Shown here in pieces: positions 1-8,700 of a DNA stretch of 64,000 bases. The notes under the pieces are model-generated. The model saw only the letters and a program-made list of their open reading frames with translations. It had not been told where the DNA came from and searched no databases. Position numbers and translations under genes: made by a program. This DNA is from Galbitalea sp036271795 (GTDB lineage: Bacteria; Actinomycetota; Actinomycetes; Actinomycetales; Microbacteriaceae), in contig DATAZY010000050.1 of NCBI GenBank assembly GCA_036271795.1, positions 1-64,000 of the forward strand, read 5' to 3'. Position 1 is the stretch's first letter, and each line of letters begins with the position of its first letter.

Positions 1-2
1 CG

Positions 3-1226
3 GATGCTCCCTCGCTACTGCGAGCACCGCTGCACTCCCGTGACACCGCACTCATGATCGAGGGGCTCCGGGCACTCGGAGTACGCATCGACGAGGTTCC
101 CGGTACTGGCGCATACGGTCCCGATCTCCTGGTTACGCCGGTTGAACTCGAGGGTGGCGTCTCGATCGACTGCGGCCTGGCCGGCACCGTCATGCGCTTC
201 CTGCCGCCGCTCGCCGCTCTCGCACTTGGTCCGGTCGCCTTCGACGGGGATCCCCACGCCAGGGCGAGGCCCATGCGCGCGATGATCACGGCACTTCGGT
301 CGCTCGGCGTTGACATCAGCGACGACGGACGGGGATCGCTCCCCTTCAGCCTCTACGGGACGGGATCGGTTGACGGCGGAGAGCTCTCGATTGACGCATC
401 GGCGTCCAGCCAGTTCGTCTCCGGGCTGCTGCTGGTTGCTCCCCGGTTCACCAATGGGCTGACCCTGCACCACGTCGGCGAGACGCTGCCGAGCCTGCCG
501 CACATCGAGATGACGATCGAAACCCTCGCCGCGCGTGGCGTGGTCGTGCATACGCCGGAGCCCGGCACCTGGGTTGCCCCGCCATCGGTCATCGCCGCAC
601 GGGATGTCGATATCGAGCCGGACCTCTCGAATGCCGGGCCATTTCTGGCCGCGGCCCTCGTCGCTGGCGGGTCGGTGACGGTGACCGGATGGCCGACCCG
701 GACCACGCAGGTTGGCGCGCAGATGCGCGACATCCTCGGCCGAATGGGCGCAGAAGTGACCTTCTCAGCGACCTCGGACGCGACCGGCGATCTCACAGTC
801 ACGGGCACCGGCAGGGTGAAGGGCATCACTCTCCACGAATCCAGCGAGCTTGCACCCACCGTTGCGGCAATCGCTGCTCTCGCCGACTCAGAGACCGTAC
901 TCACCGGGATCGCGCACCTCCGCGGCCACGAGACCGACCGGCTTGCCGCTCTTGCCACGGAGATCAACGCCATCGGCGGTGACGTTACGGAAACCGATGA
1001 CGGCCTCATCATCCGCCCCGCTCCGCTCCACGGCGGACTCTGGCACAGTTATGCGGACCACCGGATGGCAACGGCTGGGGCGATTATCGGCCTGGCGATT
1101 CCCGGCATCGAAATCGATGACATTGAGACCACCGCGAAGACCCTCCCCCAGTTCGCTTCCCTGTGGACGGGCGAGCCGATGCGATCACTCGCCGCGCCAG
1201 GCACTCTCGAGCTGCCCGGCCCATGA
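3..1226 (+). CDS. aroA: 3-phosphoshikimate 1-carboxyvinyltransferase (EPSP synthase), 5' end outside window
   Basis: Sixth step of the shikimate pathway: transfers enolpyruvyl from PEP to shikimate-3-phosphate in the cytosol. The frame is open from base 3, so the true start lies left of the window; 407 codons are visible and roughly the first 30-50 residues are missing. Recognisable segments are LRAPLHSRDT near the left edge, IDCGLAGTVMRFLPPLAALA, DASASSQFVSGLLL, and YADHRMATAGAIIGL near the C terminus (the conserved D-H-R block of the family). The internal ATG at 54 is not a plausible start because homology continues upstream of it. It overlaps rsgA by ATGA, so the two are probably co-transcribed. 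Identification is secure. Confidence 0.95.
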   Translation, partial: DAPSLLRAPLHSRDTALMIEGLRALGVRIDEVPGTGAYGPDLLVTPVELEGGVSIDCGLAGTVMRFLPPLAALALGPVAFDGDPHARARPMRAMITALRSLGVDISDDGRGSLPFSLYGTGSVDGGELSIDASASSQFVSGLLLVAPRFTNGLTLHHVGETLPSLPHIEMTIETLAARGVVVHTPEPGTWVAPPSVIAARDVDIEPDLSNAGPFLAAALVAGGSVTVTGWPTRTTQVGAQMRDILGRMGAEVTFSATSDATGDLTVTGTGRVKGITLHESSELAPTVAAIAALADSETVLTGIAHLRGHETDRLAALATEINAIGGDVTETDDGLIIRPAPLHGGLWHSYADHRMATAGAIIGLAIPGIEIDDIETTAKTLPQFASLWTGEPMRSLAAPGTLELPGP

Positions 1227-2257
1227 GCTGGCTGACCGAGGACGAGCCCGAGCAATATGACGAGTACGACGAGTCCTCGGCCCGAGTTCGGCCCAATCCG
1301 AAGGCCAACAAACCCCGGAGCAAGACTCGACCTGAACACAAGGACTCGGTCATCGGCCGGGTCTACGCGGTCGACCGAGGTCGGTTCAGCGTGCTCGTCG
1401 GCGAGGGCACTCCGGATGAGCACACCGTCGTTGCCACGAAAGCGCGCGAGCTCGGTCGCCACTCAATTGTCACCAACGACTTCGTGGATGTCGTCGGGGA
1501 CACCACCGGCGACGAAGGCAGCCTCGCGCGAATCGTTAGCGTGCAGGAACGCACGACGCTGCTGCGACGAAGCGCGGACGATACGGATGCCGTCGAGCGG
1601 ATCATCGTCGCCAACGCAGACCAGATGCTCATTGTTGTCGCTGCGGCAAACCCCGAACCCCGACCACGTCTCGTCGATCGCTACCTCGTCGCCGCGTTCG
1701 ACGCCGGCATCACGCCCATCCTCGTGATCACGAAGGTCGACCTGCAGGACCCAAGCGCGTTCCTCGCGGGCTTCGCGGGGCTTGAACTGCGCGTCATCCG
1801 GAGCCGATCGGACGAGTTTCCAATCGAGGAACTCACCGAACTCATGCAGGGCCACACCACGGTCGCCGTCGGTCACTCCGGCGTCGGCAAGTCCACGCTG
1901 GTGAACGCTCTGGTCCCCGACGCGAAACGAGCCGTTGGAGTGGTCAACACCGTCACGGGGCGTGGGCGACACACGTCGTCATCCACCATCTCGTACCGCA
2001 TCGGTACCGGCTGGATCGTCGACACCCCCGGTGTACGGTCGTTCGGGCTCGGCCATGTCAATCCCGATAACATCCTCAAGTCGTTCAGCGATCTCGCCGC
2101 GATCGCGGAGGATTGCCCGCGTGGGTGTACCCACCTGCCCGACGCGCCCGACTGTGCGATCGTCGAGGCCGCCGACCGCGGTGACCTCGGTGAGATCGGT
2201 CGGCTCCGCCTCGACTCCCTGCAGCGTCTCCTCACCACCCTGGCCCCATCCCCTTAG
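1223..2257 (+). CDS. rsgA: Ribosome small subunit-dependent GTPase RsgA
   Basis: Circularly permuted GTPase that checks late 30S maturation. From the ATG at 1223 (in the ATGA overlap with aroA) it encodes 344 aa. An acidic N-terminal tail precedes an OB-fold region (about residues 42-112). The G domain runs G4 (ITKVD, about 168-172), then G1 (GHSGVGKSTL, about 215), then G3 (DTPG, about 267), which is the permuted order diagnostic of RsgA. A C-terminal zinc-finger segment reads CPRGCTHLPDAPDC. An in-frame start at 1163 would lie inside aroA and is rejected. The aroA-rsgA-hisN order is common in Microbacteriaceae and relatives. Confidence 0.96.
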   Translation: MSWLTEDEPEQYDEYDESSARVRPNPKANKPRSKTRPEHKDSVIGRVYAVDRGRFSVLVGEGTPDEHTVVATKARELGRHSIVTNDFVDVVGDTTGDEGSLARIVSVQERTTLLRRSADDTDAVERIIVANADQMLIVVAAANPEPRPRLVDRYLVAAFDAGITPILVITKVDLQDPSAFLAGFAGLELRVIRSRSDEFPIEELTELMQGHTTVAVGHSGVGKSTLVNALVPDAKRAVGVVNTVTGRGRHTSSSTISYRIGTGWIVDTPGVRSFGLGHVNPDNILKSFSDLAAIAEDCPRGCTHLPDAPDCAIVEAADRGDLGEIGRLRLDSLQRLLTTLAPSP

Positions 2258-2284
2258 AACCTTCATGGGCAATACGCTTGAGGC

Positions 2285-3100
2285 GTGACCGAATACTCCC
2301 TCGCGGATGACCTTTCCCTCGCCCTTGCCCTCGCCGCGGAAGCCGATCTCGTATCACTCGACCGGTACCAGTCTCTCGACCTCGTCGTGACCACCAAGCC
2401 CGACCGGACCCCGGTGACCGATGCCGACCAGGCCGTCGAACGCCTGCTGCGGGAGCGCATCGAGGCGGCGCGCCCGCAGGACACGATCCTCGGCGAAGAG
2501 TATGGCGGAGGCCGTGAACCTGGTCGCCAGTGGATCCTCGACCCGATCGACGGCACCGCGAACTTCCTGCGCGGTGTGCCGGTCTGGGGCACGCTCATCG
2601 CGCTGGCAATCGACGGTGTGCCGCAGGTCGGTGTCGTGAGCTCCCCCGCCCTCGGCCATCGTTGGTGGGCCGCGAAGGGTCACGGGGCGTTCACCGGATC
2701 CACTCGGCACGAAGACAGCGGCGTGATGGGGACGCCACTGCACGTGAGTGCCGTCGCCGATCTCGCTGGCGCATCCCTCAGCTACAACAGCCTTGGCGGC
2801 TGGGATGAGGAGGGTCGTCTCGACGCAGTTATCGACCTGGTGCGCGGCGTCTGGCGGTCGCGCGCGTACGGCGAGATGTGGTCATACATGCTGCTCGCTG
2901 AGGGGGCGGTCGACATCGTCGGCGAGTACGGCCTCAAACCGTATGACATGGCAGCACTGATCCCCATCATCGAGGAAGCCGGCGGCCGGTTCACGTCGAT
3001 TGACGGCATCGAGGGTCCGTGGGAGCCGAGCGCGCTGGCGACCAACGGTATCCTGCACGACACGGTGCTCGAGCGGCTGAGGCAAAACCCGCCCGACTGA
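2285..3100 (+). CDS. hisN: Histidinol-phosphatase HisN (inositol monophosphatase family)
   Basis: Mg2+-dependent phosphatase expected to remove phosphate from L-histidinol phosphate in histidine biosynthesis; this is the usual assignment for the actinobacterial IMPase that follows rsgA. It has 271 aa from a GTG start. Metal-binding motifs are visible: GEE at 70-72, WILDPIDGT at 83-91, and PYDMAA near residue 220, the positions that hold catalytic metals in IMPases. The gap to rsgA is only 27 bp, suggesting one operon. Activity on inositol phosphates or other sugar phosphates cannot be excluded from sequence alone. Confidence 0.88.
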   Translation: MTEYSLADDLSLALALAAEADLVSLDRYQSLDLVVTTKPDRTPVTDADQAVERLLRERIEAARPQDTILGEEYGGGREPGRQWILDPIDGTANFLRGVPVWGTLIALAIDGVPQVGVVSSPALGHRWWAAKGHGAFTGSTRHEDSGVMGTPLHVSAVADLAGASLSYNSLGGWDEEGRLDAVIDLVRGVWRSRAYGEMWSYMLLAEGAVDIVGEYGLKPYDMAALIPIIEEAGGRFTSIDGIEGPWEPSALATNGILHDTVLERLRQNPPD

Positions 3101-3113
3101 CTAAAGTTGGCGC

Positions 3114-3644
3114 GTGACTTCAACCACGAAAACTGCCGCCTCATCGTCGACCGAGCCGGCCAACCTTCCGCTGACCAAGCGCCCTGTCGACATCTTCTTC
3201 ATCTGCATTTTCTCGATCTTCATTGTGACCTGCATCATCAGCGACTCGGTCGAAGGCCTCGGCATCCCGCAGGTCGCACACAGTGCCAACCTGCTCGCGC
3301 AGTGGAACTACACGTATTCGTCGAGCTACGACCCGCTGTACGGGAAAGAAGAGGTCTGGCTGCGATTCATTTCGGGTACGTCCGCGTTCCTGTACCTGCC
3401 GTTTTACGTGATCCTGATCATTTCTCTTGCGAAGGGGTGGAATCGCATCCAGATCTTCGCCGTCATCTACGCCACGATGATCATCAGCCTCACGGCCATC
3501 CCGATCTTCGGCGCGGAGTTCTTCGGGCCGCTGCCAACACCGAGCCCGGGCATCTTCCTCGCATACAACGCGCCGTACGTGGTCGTCCCGCTCATCCTGC
3601 TGCTGCGGATGCGCAAGCCGCTGCCATTCCAGCGCACCTTTTAG
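3114..3644 (+). CDS. EXPERA-domain (EBP/TMEM97-like) integral membrane protein
   Basis: A 176-aa protein from GTG 3114, 13 bp after hisN. After a hydrophilic N terminus (about 1-22) there are four hydrophobic segments (about 26-46, 86-106, 112-133, 149-166). The pattern matches the EXPERA superfamily (sterol isomerase EBP, TM6SF, TMEM97/sigma-2): Asp44 at the end of TM1 (IISDSVEG), Asp73 in YDPLYGKEEVW, and APYVVVPLILLLRMRKP at the end, which corresponds to the TMEM97 segment APYLLIPFILL. The two acids align by motif with TMEM97 Asp29 and Asp56, known ligand-pocket residues. Function in bacteria is unknown. The family assignment rests on motif memory, not on a search. Confidence 0.72.
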   Translation: MTSTTKTAASSSTEPANLPLTKRPVDIFFICIFSIFIVTCIISDSVEGLGIPQVAHSANLLAQWNYTYSSSYDPLYGKEEVWLRFISGTSAFLYLPFYVILIISLAKGWNRIQIFAVIYATMIISLTAIPIFGAEFFGPLPTPSPGIFLAYNAPYVVVPLILLLRMRKPLPFQRTF

Positions 3645-3652
3645 CGAGAATC

Positions 3653-4279
3653 ATGTCGCCGCTCCCATCACCCGTCGTTCTGGTAATTATGGGTGTGTCC
3701 GGTGCGGGAAAATCCACGATCGGCCTCCTCCTGGCCGAGCGACTCGGCTGGCCGTTCGAGGAGGGCGATTCCCTGCATCCCGCCTCGAACGTCGAAAAGA
3801 TGTCCGAGGGCATCCCCCTGACCGACGAAGATCGCTGGCCCTGGCTGGCGAGGATCGCCGACTGGATCGACAACCGACTCGACACCGGTGAGAGCGGAAT
3901 CATCACCTGCTCTGCGCTCAAGCGGTCCTATCGCAATGTGCTCAATCGTCGAGGCTCTGGCGTCGAGTTTGTGTATCTCTCAGTTGAAATGGCGGTGCTC
4001 ACCGACCGTGTGGAGCACCGGGAAGATCACTTCATGCCGGCCTCGCTGCTGACCAGCCAGCTGGGCACGCTCGAAATTCCGACCGCCGCCGAGCCCGCAA
4101 TCCAGGTCGACGCCGACCCGGATGCCCGACTCGTCGTCGACCGGATTCTGCGTGACCTCGACCTCACCCCAAAGACGATCAAGCCGTCGCAGACCGCGAA
4201 GAAGCCTTCCGCGCCATCCGAAACTGCACCAAAACCCCCACGAAAGCGGCGACCAGCGTCACCGCGCCAAACCCGATAA
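3653..4279 (+). CDS. gntK: Gluconokinase with basic C-terminal tail
   Basis: Phosphorylates D-gluconate to 6-phosphogluconate, feeding the pentose phosphate pathway. From ATG 3653 it has 208 aa. The P-loop GVSGAGKST sits at 14-22, followed by the gluconokinase signatures EGDSLHP, NVEKM, PLTDEDRWPWL, CSALKRSYR and HFMPASLLTSQ. Catalytic enzymes of this type end near residue 170; here a Lys/Pro/Arg-rich extension of about 35 residues follows. That tail lies antisense to the last 101 bp of the MFS gene on the other strand. An in-frame upstream extension to 3107 reads through the EXPERA gene and is a shadow. Confidence 0.9.
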   Translation: MSPLPSPVVLVIMGVSGAGKSTIGLLLAERLGWPFEEGDSLHPASNVEKMSEGIPLTDEDRWPWLARIADWIDNRLDTGESGIITCSALKRSYRNVLNRRGSGVEFVYLSVEMAVLTDRVEHREDHFMPASLLTSQLGTLEIPTAAEPAIQVDADPDARLVVDRILRDLDLTPKTIKPSQTAKKPSAPSETAPKPPRKRRPASPRQTR

Positions 4280-5438
4280 CCGTCGGAACCAGTCCGAACG
4301 GTTCGACGAGCTGCCCGAGGATGATCGCCGGAATACCGAAGGACAGGTAGGCGACCAGGAACACCGCGGCGAACAGCTCCGCGCGCTGGTGGGCAGCCGC
4401 GAACGGGCCGAGGATGCGGAGCGTTCCCGAGAAGGATGCACCGAAGCCGACCCCGCCGACGATTCCGCCGACCCACAGCAGCGGCAGACTCTCGAGGCCG
4501 ATCCCCGCGACGATGATCGCCGTCCCAAGGAACACCGCGATTCCGCCGACCAACATCGTGTGTCGGCTGGTCAGGCGACCAAGAACGAATCCGACTGCGG
4601 CCGCCGCACCCGGCTCGATGAAGACGGTGAGGCCATCCACCAGGCCACTCTCGATGTGGAAAATGCTCTGGATGATGGTCGGGGCGAGCCCGATGAACAG
4701 GGCCGCCAGCATCCACGACGCGAGAAGCACCGGAATGGTCGCCGCAAACTCGCCGCGAGCGGCGGCGGGGACAACGATTCGCGGCCGCAGCGAACGAGCC
4801 GCGCCCCGCTGGCGCGCGACGGTCTCCCGGGCGAAAATCGCGACCAGCCCGCCGAACACCATGATTGCGGCAAGTCCGGTGAAAACGATCACGCTCGACG
4901 CTGTGCTGAATTGAACAGCAATCCCCGCGAGAAGCGCGCCAAGGCCCAGCCCGCCCGCCGGAGCCGCGGCACCGATGATCGCGCCCAAGTTCCTGGCCCG
5001 TGCCGGCGCGAGTTCAAGAAGCGCCGCAGCGAACGCGCTTGTTGCGCCACCCGTGGCCAGGCCCTGGACGACACGAGCGGCGATCACCCAACCGATATTC
5101 GGCGCGAAGACGAACATCACCATCGAGATGAGTTCCACAGCGAGCGCACCGATCAGGACGGGGCGTCGGCCGATGAAATCGGAGAGCGAACCCGCGACGA
5201 GGATGGCCGCAACAAGACCGATCGCATAGGCCGCGAACGCAATCGTCAGCAGTCCGGCGGGGAATCCCCACTGCTGCTGGTACTGCACGAATAGTGGGCT
5301 CGGCGCGCCAGCCGCGAGGTACAGCCCGGCGTACGCAATCGCGACCCCGGCGAACGCTGCAGCCGGTGGAAGCGTGAGCCTACGGCGCTGGCTGCTCATC
5401 GAGACGCACTGCGTCATGGCTGGTTCTGCTGTCGACAT
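4179..5438 (-). CDS. MFS transporter (drug-efflux type)
   Basis: A 419-aa, 12-TM major facilitator. The loop between TM2 and TM3 carries GSLSDFIGRRPVL (MFS motif A), and ARVVQGLATGGATSAFAAALLE follows in TM4. The first 25 residues are polar and the C terminus ends RKASSRSATA. It is divergent from a TetR regulator at 5529 with 90 bp between them that holds a clear inverted repeat, so it is probably the TetR target. The substrate cannot be read from sequence. Its 3' end overlaps gntK by 101 bp tail-to-tail. Confidence 0.88.
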   Translation of the reverse strand: MSTAEPAMTQCVSMSSQRRRLTLPPAAAFAGVAIAYAGLYLAAGAPSPLFVQYQQQWGFPAGLLTIAFAAYAIGLVAAILVAGSLSDFIGRRPVLIGALAVELISMVMFVFAPNIGWVIAARVVQGLATGGATSAFAAALLELAPARARNLGAIIGAAAPAGGLGLGALLAGIAVQFSTASSVIVFTGLAAIMVFGGLVAIFARETVARQRGAARSLRPRIVVPAAARGEFAATIPVLLASWMLAALFIGLAPTIIQSIFHIESGLVDGLTVFIEPGAAAAVGFVLGRLTSRHTMLVGGIAVFLGTAIIVAGIGLESLPLLWVGGIVGGVGFGASFSGTLRILGPFAAAHQRAELFAAVFLVAYLSFGIPAIILGQLVEPFGLVPTVIGFGAVTLVAAFVGVLVQFRMARKASSRSATA

Positions 5439-5497
5439 CCGAGTCTCCTAAAGCAATAATCTTTGCGTTACCAGAAAGCTATACCCACTCAATCACA

Positions 5498-5517
5498 AAT
5501 GCAACTCCAATTGCATT
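5498..5517. promoter_or_regulatory. Probable TetR operator between MFS and TetR genes
   Basis: Perfect inverted repeat AATGCAA-N6-TTGCATT (20 bp) in the divergent intergenic region. A -10-like TAGTAT lies at 5517-5522, leaving 6 nt before the TetR ATG at 5529. Position and symmetry fit autoregulation plus control of the MFS gene; binding is inferred. Confidence 0.6.
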
Positions 5518-5528
5518 AGTATCGGACC

Positions 5529-6077
5529 ATGAGCAGCACCATCCAGAAGCGCCCCGGTGGACGCAGTACGGCTGTCCTCAATTCGATCAAGATCGCTGTC
5601 GAGGAACTCGTCGCAGAGAGAGGACGCGAGCGCGTGACCATTCCCATGGTTGCTGAGCGCGCGGGCGTGAATCCGACGAGCGTCTATCGCCGCTGGGGTG
5701 ACCTGCAGACGATGATCAACGACATCGCCACCTACCGGCTCGATCCGGCACGACCCATCCCGGAACTCGGCACGCTGAAAGCGGACCTCGCCGAGTGGGC
5801 CCGCGAGATCGTCGAGCATTACCGAAATCCAACTAATGCCGCCCTCCTACGCGGCGGCGCAGCGTCCGCCGGCGTGAGCGAGTCGGACTGCACACGCAAC
5901 CGCCGCGCGGAAGCAGGCATGATGGTGGAGCGCTACGGCAAATCCAGCCCGATCACGGCGGACGACGTCCTCGACCACCTCGTCGCGCCGATCATTTATC
6001 GCGTGATCTTCCTGCCATGGACGCTCGACGATACGACCGCGGACTCGCTCGTCGAAGCGCTCTTCTCCGGCCGCTAA
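5529..6077 (+). CDS. TetR family transcriptional regulator
   Basis: A 182-aa regulator. The N-terminal helix-turn-helix reads RERVTIPMVAERAGVNPTSVYRRWGD (quoted in two parts: RERVTIPMVAERAG and VNPTSVYRRWGD), about residues 33-58, typical of TetR DNA-binding domains. The C-terminal ligand domain is divergent, as usual. No Shine-Dalgarno precedes the ATG; a TAGTAT -10 box ends 6 nt before it, suggesting a leaderless mRNA. It sits divergent from the MFS gene at 4179-5438 and most likely represses it. Confidence 0.87.
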   Translation: MSSTIQKRPGGRSTAVLNSIKIAVEELVAERGRERVTIPMVAERAGVNPTSVYRRWGDLQTMINDIATYRLDPARPIPELGTLKADLAEWAREIVEHYRNPTNAALLRGGAASAGVSESDCTRNRRAEAGMMVERYGKSSPITADDVLDHLVAPIIYRVIFLPWTLDDTTADSLVEALFSGR

Positions 6078-6106
6078 TTGCCAGCATCTCCGGGCATACT
6101 TGAGGC

Positions 6107-6808
6107 ATGTCGCGCTCCGTTCTCGTCCTGCAACACGTGCCGTGGGAGCGACCGGCAATCCTCGGTGACGTTCTCACCGAGCACTCGCTGACCTGGGTCT
6201 CGCGCTCCTTCATCTACGGGCCGCCGCCGCTCGAGCTCTCCGAGATCTCCGGGCTGGCTGTCCTCGGCGGTCCGATGAACGCGCTCGACACGGCGACTCA
6301 CCCGGGGCTCGCCGCCGAAGCCGAACTCATCCGCTCGGTCGTTGACGCAGGCATCCCGTTGCTTGCGGTCTGTCTCGGACACCAGATCCTCTCGACCGCG
6401 CTCGGGGCGAAGCTGCACATCGGTGCGGCCAACGAGGTCGGGGTCGGAACCGTCGATGTCGTTTCGGATGACCGAGTTCTCGGATCGGCTGGCACGACCG
6501 TGCCGGTTCTTCATTGGCACAATGACGTCGTCGAGGCTCCGGATGGCGCGAAGGTACTCGCCAGCACCGCCGAGACGCCGAACCAGGCCTTCCGACTCGG
6601 CGAGGTCATCTTCTCGATGCAGTTTCACGTCGAGGTGGATCGCCACATGCTCGACCGGTGGCTCGCCGTCGACGAAATGGCGGACGAACTGCCGGCGGAG
6701 ACACGCCTCACACTAGCGAGCGACTTCGATGCCGTTGCGCCACGGATGCGCGGCCTGGCCAATCGGGCATTCGGCGAGTTCGCCGAAGCCGTTCTCGACC
6801 GCGACTGA
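6107..6808 (+). CDS. Class I glutamine amidotransferase-like protein
   Basis: A 233-aa stand-alone GATase1 domain of the GMP-synthase-like group. The triad is visible: nucleophile Cys89 in LAVCLGHQ, His174 and Glu176 in MQFHVEV; the oxyanion strand LGGPMNALD lies at 53-61. Such stand-alone domains hydrolyse glutamine or gamma-glutamyl amides; the acceptor is unknown. It follows the TetR gene by 29 bp and precedes the LLM oxidoreductase by 40 bp on the same strand, so it may belong to a short operon, but no partner synthetase is present. Confidence 0.85.
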   Translation: MSRSVLVLQHVPWERPAILGDVLTEHSLTWVSRSFIYGPPPLELSEISGLAVLGGPMNALDTATHPGLAAEAELIRSVVDAGIPLLAVCLGHQILSTALGAKLHIGAANEVGVGTVDVVSDDRVLGSAGTTVPVLHWHNDVVEAPDGAKVLASTAETPNQAFRLGEVIFSMQFHVEVDRHMLDRWLAVDEMADELPAETRLTLASDFDAVAPRMRGLANRAFGEFAEAVLDRD

Positions 6809-6848
6809 CCGATCCGTCCAACGAAATCTGCTCGACAAGGAGGACCCA

Positions 6849-7901
6849 ATGACGCGTCTCGGCATCATTATGGACTATTCGGACGACTTCGCGACGGTGG
6901 CCGCCGACGTGGTCGAATTCGAGCGGGCCGGCGCCGACCTGGTCGAGGTCGCGGAAGCATATTCCTTCGACGCGGTGAGCCGGCTCGGCTATCTCGCGGC
7001 GATTACGTCCACGATCACGCTCGCATCGGCCATCCTGCCGCTTTATTCGCGTACACCCACGCTTCTCGCCATGACGGCCGCGGGACTCGACTCTGTATCG
7101 GGCGGGCGGTTCGAACTGGGAATCGGAACGTCGGGTCCCCAGGTGATCGAGGGGTTCCACGGTGTTCCGTTCGCGACGCCGCTCGCACATGTGCGCGAGA
7201 CGGTCGAGATCTGTCGGTCGGTGTGGCGGCGCGAGCGCGTCGAACACGCCGGCAAGGCGTACACGATCCCCCTGCCGGCGGACCAGGGGACGGGACTCGG
7301 CAAGCCCCTGAAGATCATTAACTCGATGGTGCGCGAGTCGGTCCCGATCGCGATCGCATCGCTCGCACCCAAAGCAGTCGCGCAGACAGCGGAGATCGCC
7401 GACGGCTGGCTGCCGCTCTTCTATCACCCGGAGAAGGTACAGCTCGCCTGGGGCGAGGCGCTCGCCGAGGGAACGGCGCTGCGCGACCCGGCGCTCGGTT
7501 CGCTCGACACGATCGCCCAGGTTCCGCTGTTCATCGGTGATCACGTCGATCCGTTCCTCGACGCGTATCGGCACCGGATCGCACTCTACGTGGGTGGGAT
7601 GGGTGCCCGCGGCGCGAATTTCTACAACGACCTTGCGGTTCGTTACGGCTACGCCGACGAAGCCGCGACCGTTCAGGACCTGTACCTCTCCGGCGAGAAA
7701 GCGGCAGCCGCGGCGGCGCTGCCGGAAGATCTTCTGACCGCCACCTCACTGATCGGCACGGAGGCCCACGTGCGTGAACGTCTCGGAGCACTGAAGGCGT
7801 CCGGCGCGACAACCATCGTCGTGATGCCGCTCGCCCCGACTACGGCCGGTCGGGTCGATTCGATTGAAGCGGTACGGGCGATGATGGACGAGCTCGGATG
7901 A
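6849..7901 (+). CDS. LLM class (F420-dependent type) oxidoreductase
   Basis: A 350-aa TIM-barrel protein of the luciferase-like monooxygenase superfamily. The start at 6849 follows a strong AAGGAGG at 6837-6843; a longer frame upstream lies inside the amidotransferase gene. N-terminal TRLGIIMDY and the segment RFELGIGTSGPQVIEGFHGVPF are typical of F420-dependent LLM enzymes in actinobacteria. The substrate is unknown. It overlaps the SDR gene by ATGA, so the two likely act together on one oxidised substrate. Flavin use instead of F420 is possible. Confidence 0.85.
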   Translation: MTRLGIIMDYSDDFATVAADVVEFERAGADLVEVAEAYSFDAVSRLGYLAAITSTITLASAILPLYSRTPTLLAMTAAGLDSVSGGRFELGIGTSGPQVIEGFHGVPFATPLAHVRETVEICRSVWRRERVEHAGKAYTIPLPADQGTGLGKPLKIINSMVRESVPIAIASLAPKAVAQTAEIADGWLPLFYHPEKVQLAWGEALAEGTALRDPALGSLDTIAQVPLFIGDHVDPFLDAYRHRIALYVGGMGARGANFYNDLAVRYGYADEAATVQDLYLSGEKAAAAAALPEDLLTATSLIGTEAHVRERLGALKASGATTIVVMPLAPTTAGRVDSIEAVRAMMDELG

Positions 7902-8662
7902 CCGGCCCGTTCGATCTTGGCGGTCAAACCGCGCTGGTGACCGGAGCCGCCCGCGGACTCGGTCGCGCCATCGCGCTGAGCCTCGCTGAGGCCGGAGCGG
8001 ATGTCGCCCTCGGCTTGCGCGACGAATCCTCCGACGGCGGGCTCGCCGCCGAGATCCGAGCGCTCGGCCGCCGCGCACTCCCCCTCGCGATGGATGTCAC
8101 CGACCTCGTTCAGAGCCGAGCCGCGATCGATGCCGCGGTAGCCGAATTCGGACGGCTGGACATCCTCGTCAACAACGCCGGCGGCGGGATTGGCGGCGCC
8201 GCCATCGACGTAACCGAGGAGGACTTCGATGCCGTCTGGTCGCTCAACACGAGGTCGACGTTCTTTCTGTCGCAGCAGGCGGCGCGTCACATGCGCGCAG
8301 CCGGCGGTGGTGCGATTGTCAACGTCGCGTCCCAGGCCGGCCTGGTCGCCCTGCCCGGCGAGTCGTCGTATTGCGTGAGCAAGGCCGCCGTCATCCAGCT
8401 CACACGCGTTCACGCCGTCGAGTGGGGCGAGTACGGCATCCGGGTTAATGCGGTCGCTCCTACCTTCATCGAGACCGACGGCACCGCTGCGGCACTCTCC
8501 GACCCGGCCTTCCGGGCGGATACCGTCGAACGCATCGCCGCGCTGCACAGGATCGGGGTTCCCACCGAGGTTTCCGGCGCCGTAGTGTTCCTCGCTTCGC
8601 CCGCGGCATCTCTCGTGACAGGCCAGACGCTGGCGATCGATGGCGGCTGGACTGCGCGATAG
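7898..8662 (+). CDS. SDR family NAD(P)-dependent oxidoreductase
   Basis: A 254-aa classical short-chain dehydrogenase. The cofactor motif TGAARGLG lies at 15-22, NNAGGGIG near 92, and the catalytic residues are Ser145, Tyr158 and Lys162 (SYCVSKAA). The C-terminal TGQTLAIDGGW is the usual FabG-like end. It is translationally coupled to the LLM oxidoreductase. The substrate is not predictable. Confidence 0.92.
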   Translation: MTGPFDLGGQTALVTGAARGLGRAIALSLAEAGADVALGLRDESSDGGLAAEIRALGRRALPLAMDVTDLVQSRAAIDAAVAEFGRLDILVNNAGGGIGGAAIDVTEEDFDAVWSLNTRSTFFLSQQAARHMRAAGGGAIVNVASQAGLVALPGESSYCVSKAAVIQLTRVHAVEWGEYGIRVNAVAPTFIETDGTAAALSDPAFRADTVERIAALHRIGVPTEVSGAVVFLASPAASLVTGQTLAIDGGWTAR

Positions 8663-8700
8663 AATTTCAACGCACACCGCCAGATTCCGAGGAGTGAACC

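Noticed and set aside
353..1012. Long open frame antisense to aroA
   Set aside because: High-GC shadow of the coding strand; no start context and composition follows the opposite-strand codons.
3107..3652. N-terminal extension of gluconokinase through the EXPERA gene
   Set aside because: The P-loop kinase begins at 3653; the preceding residues are low-complexity His/Arg-rich text typical of an out-of-frame reading.
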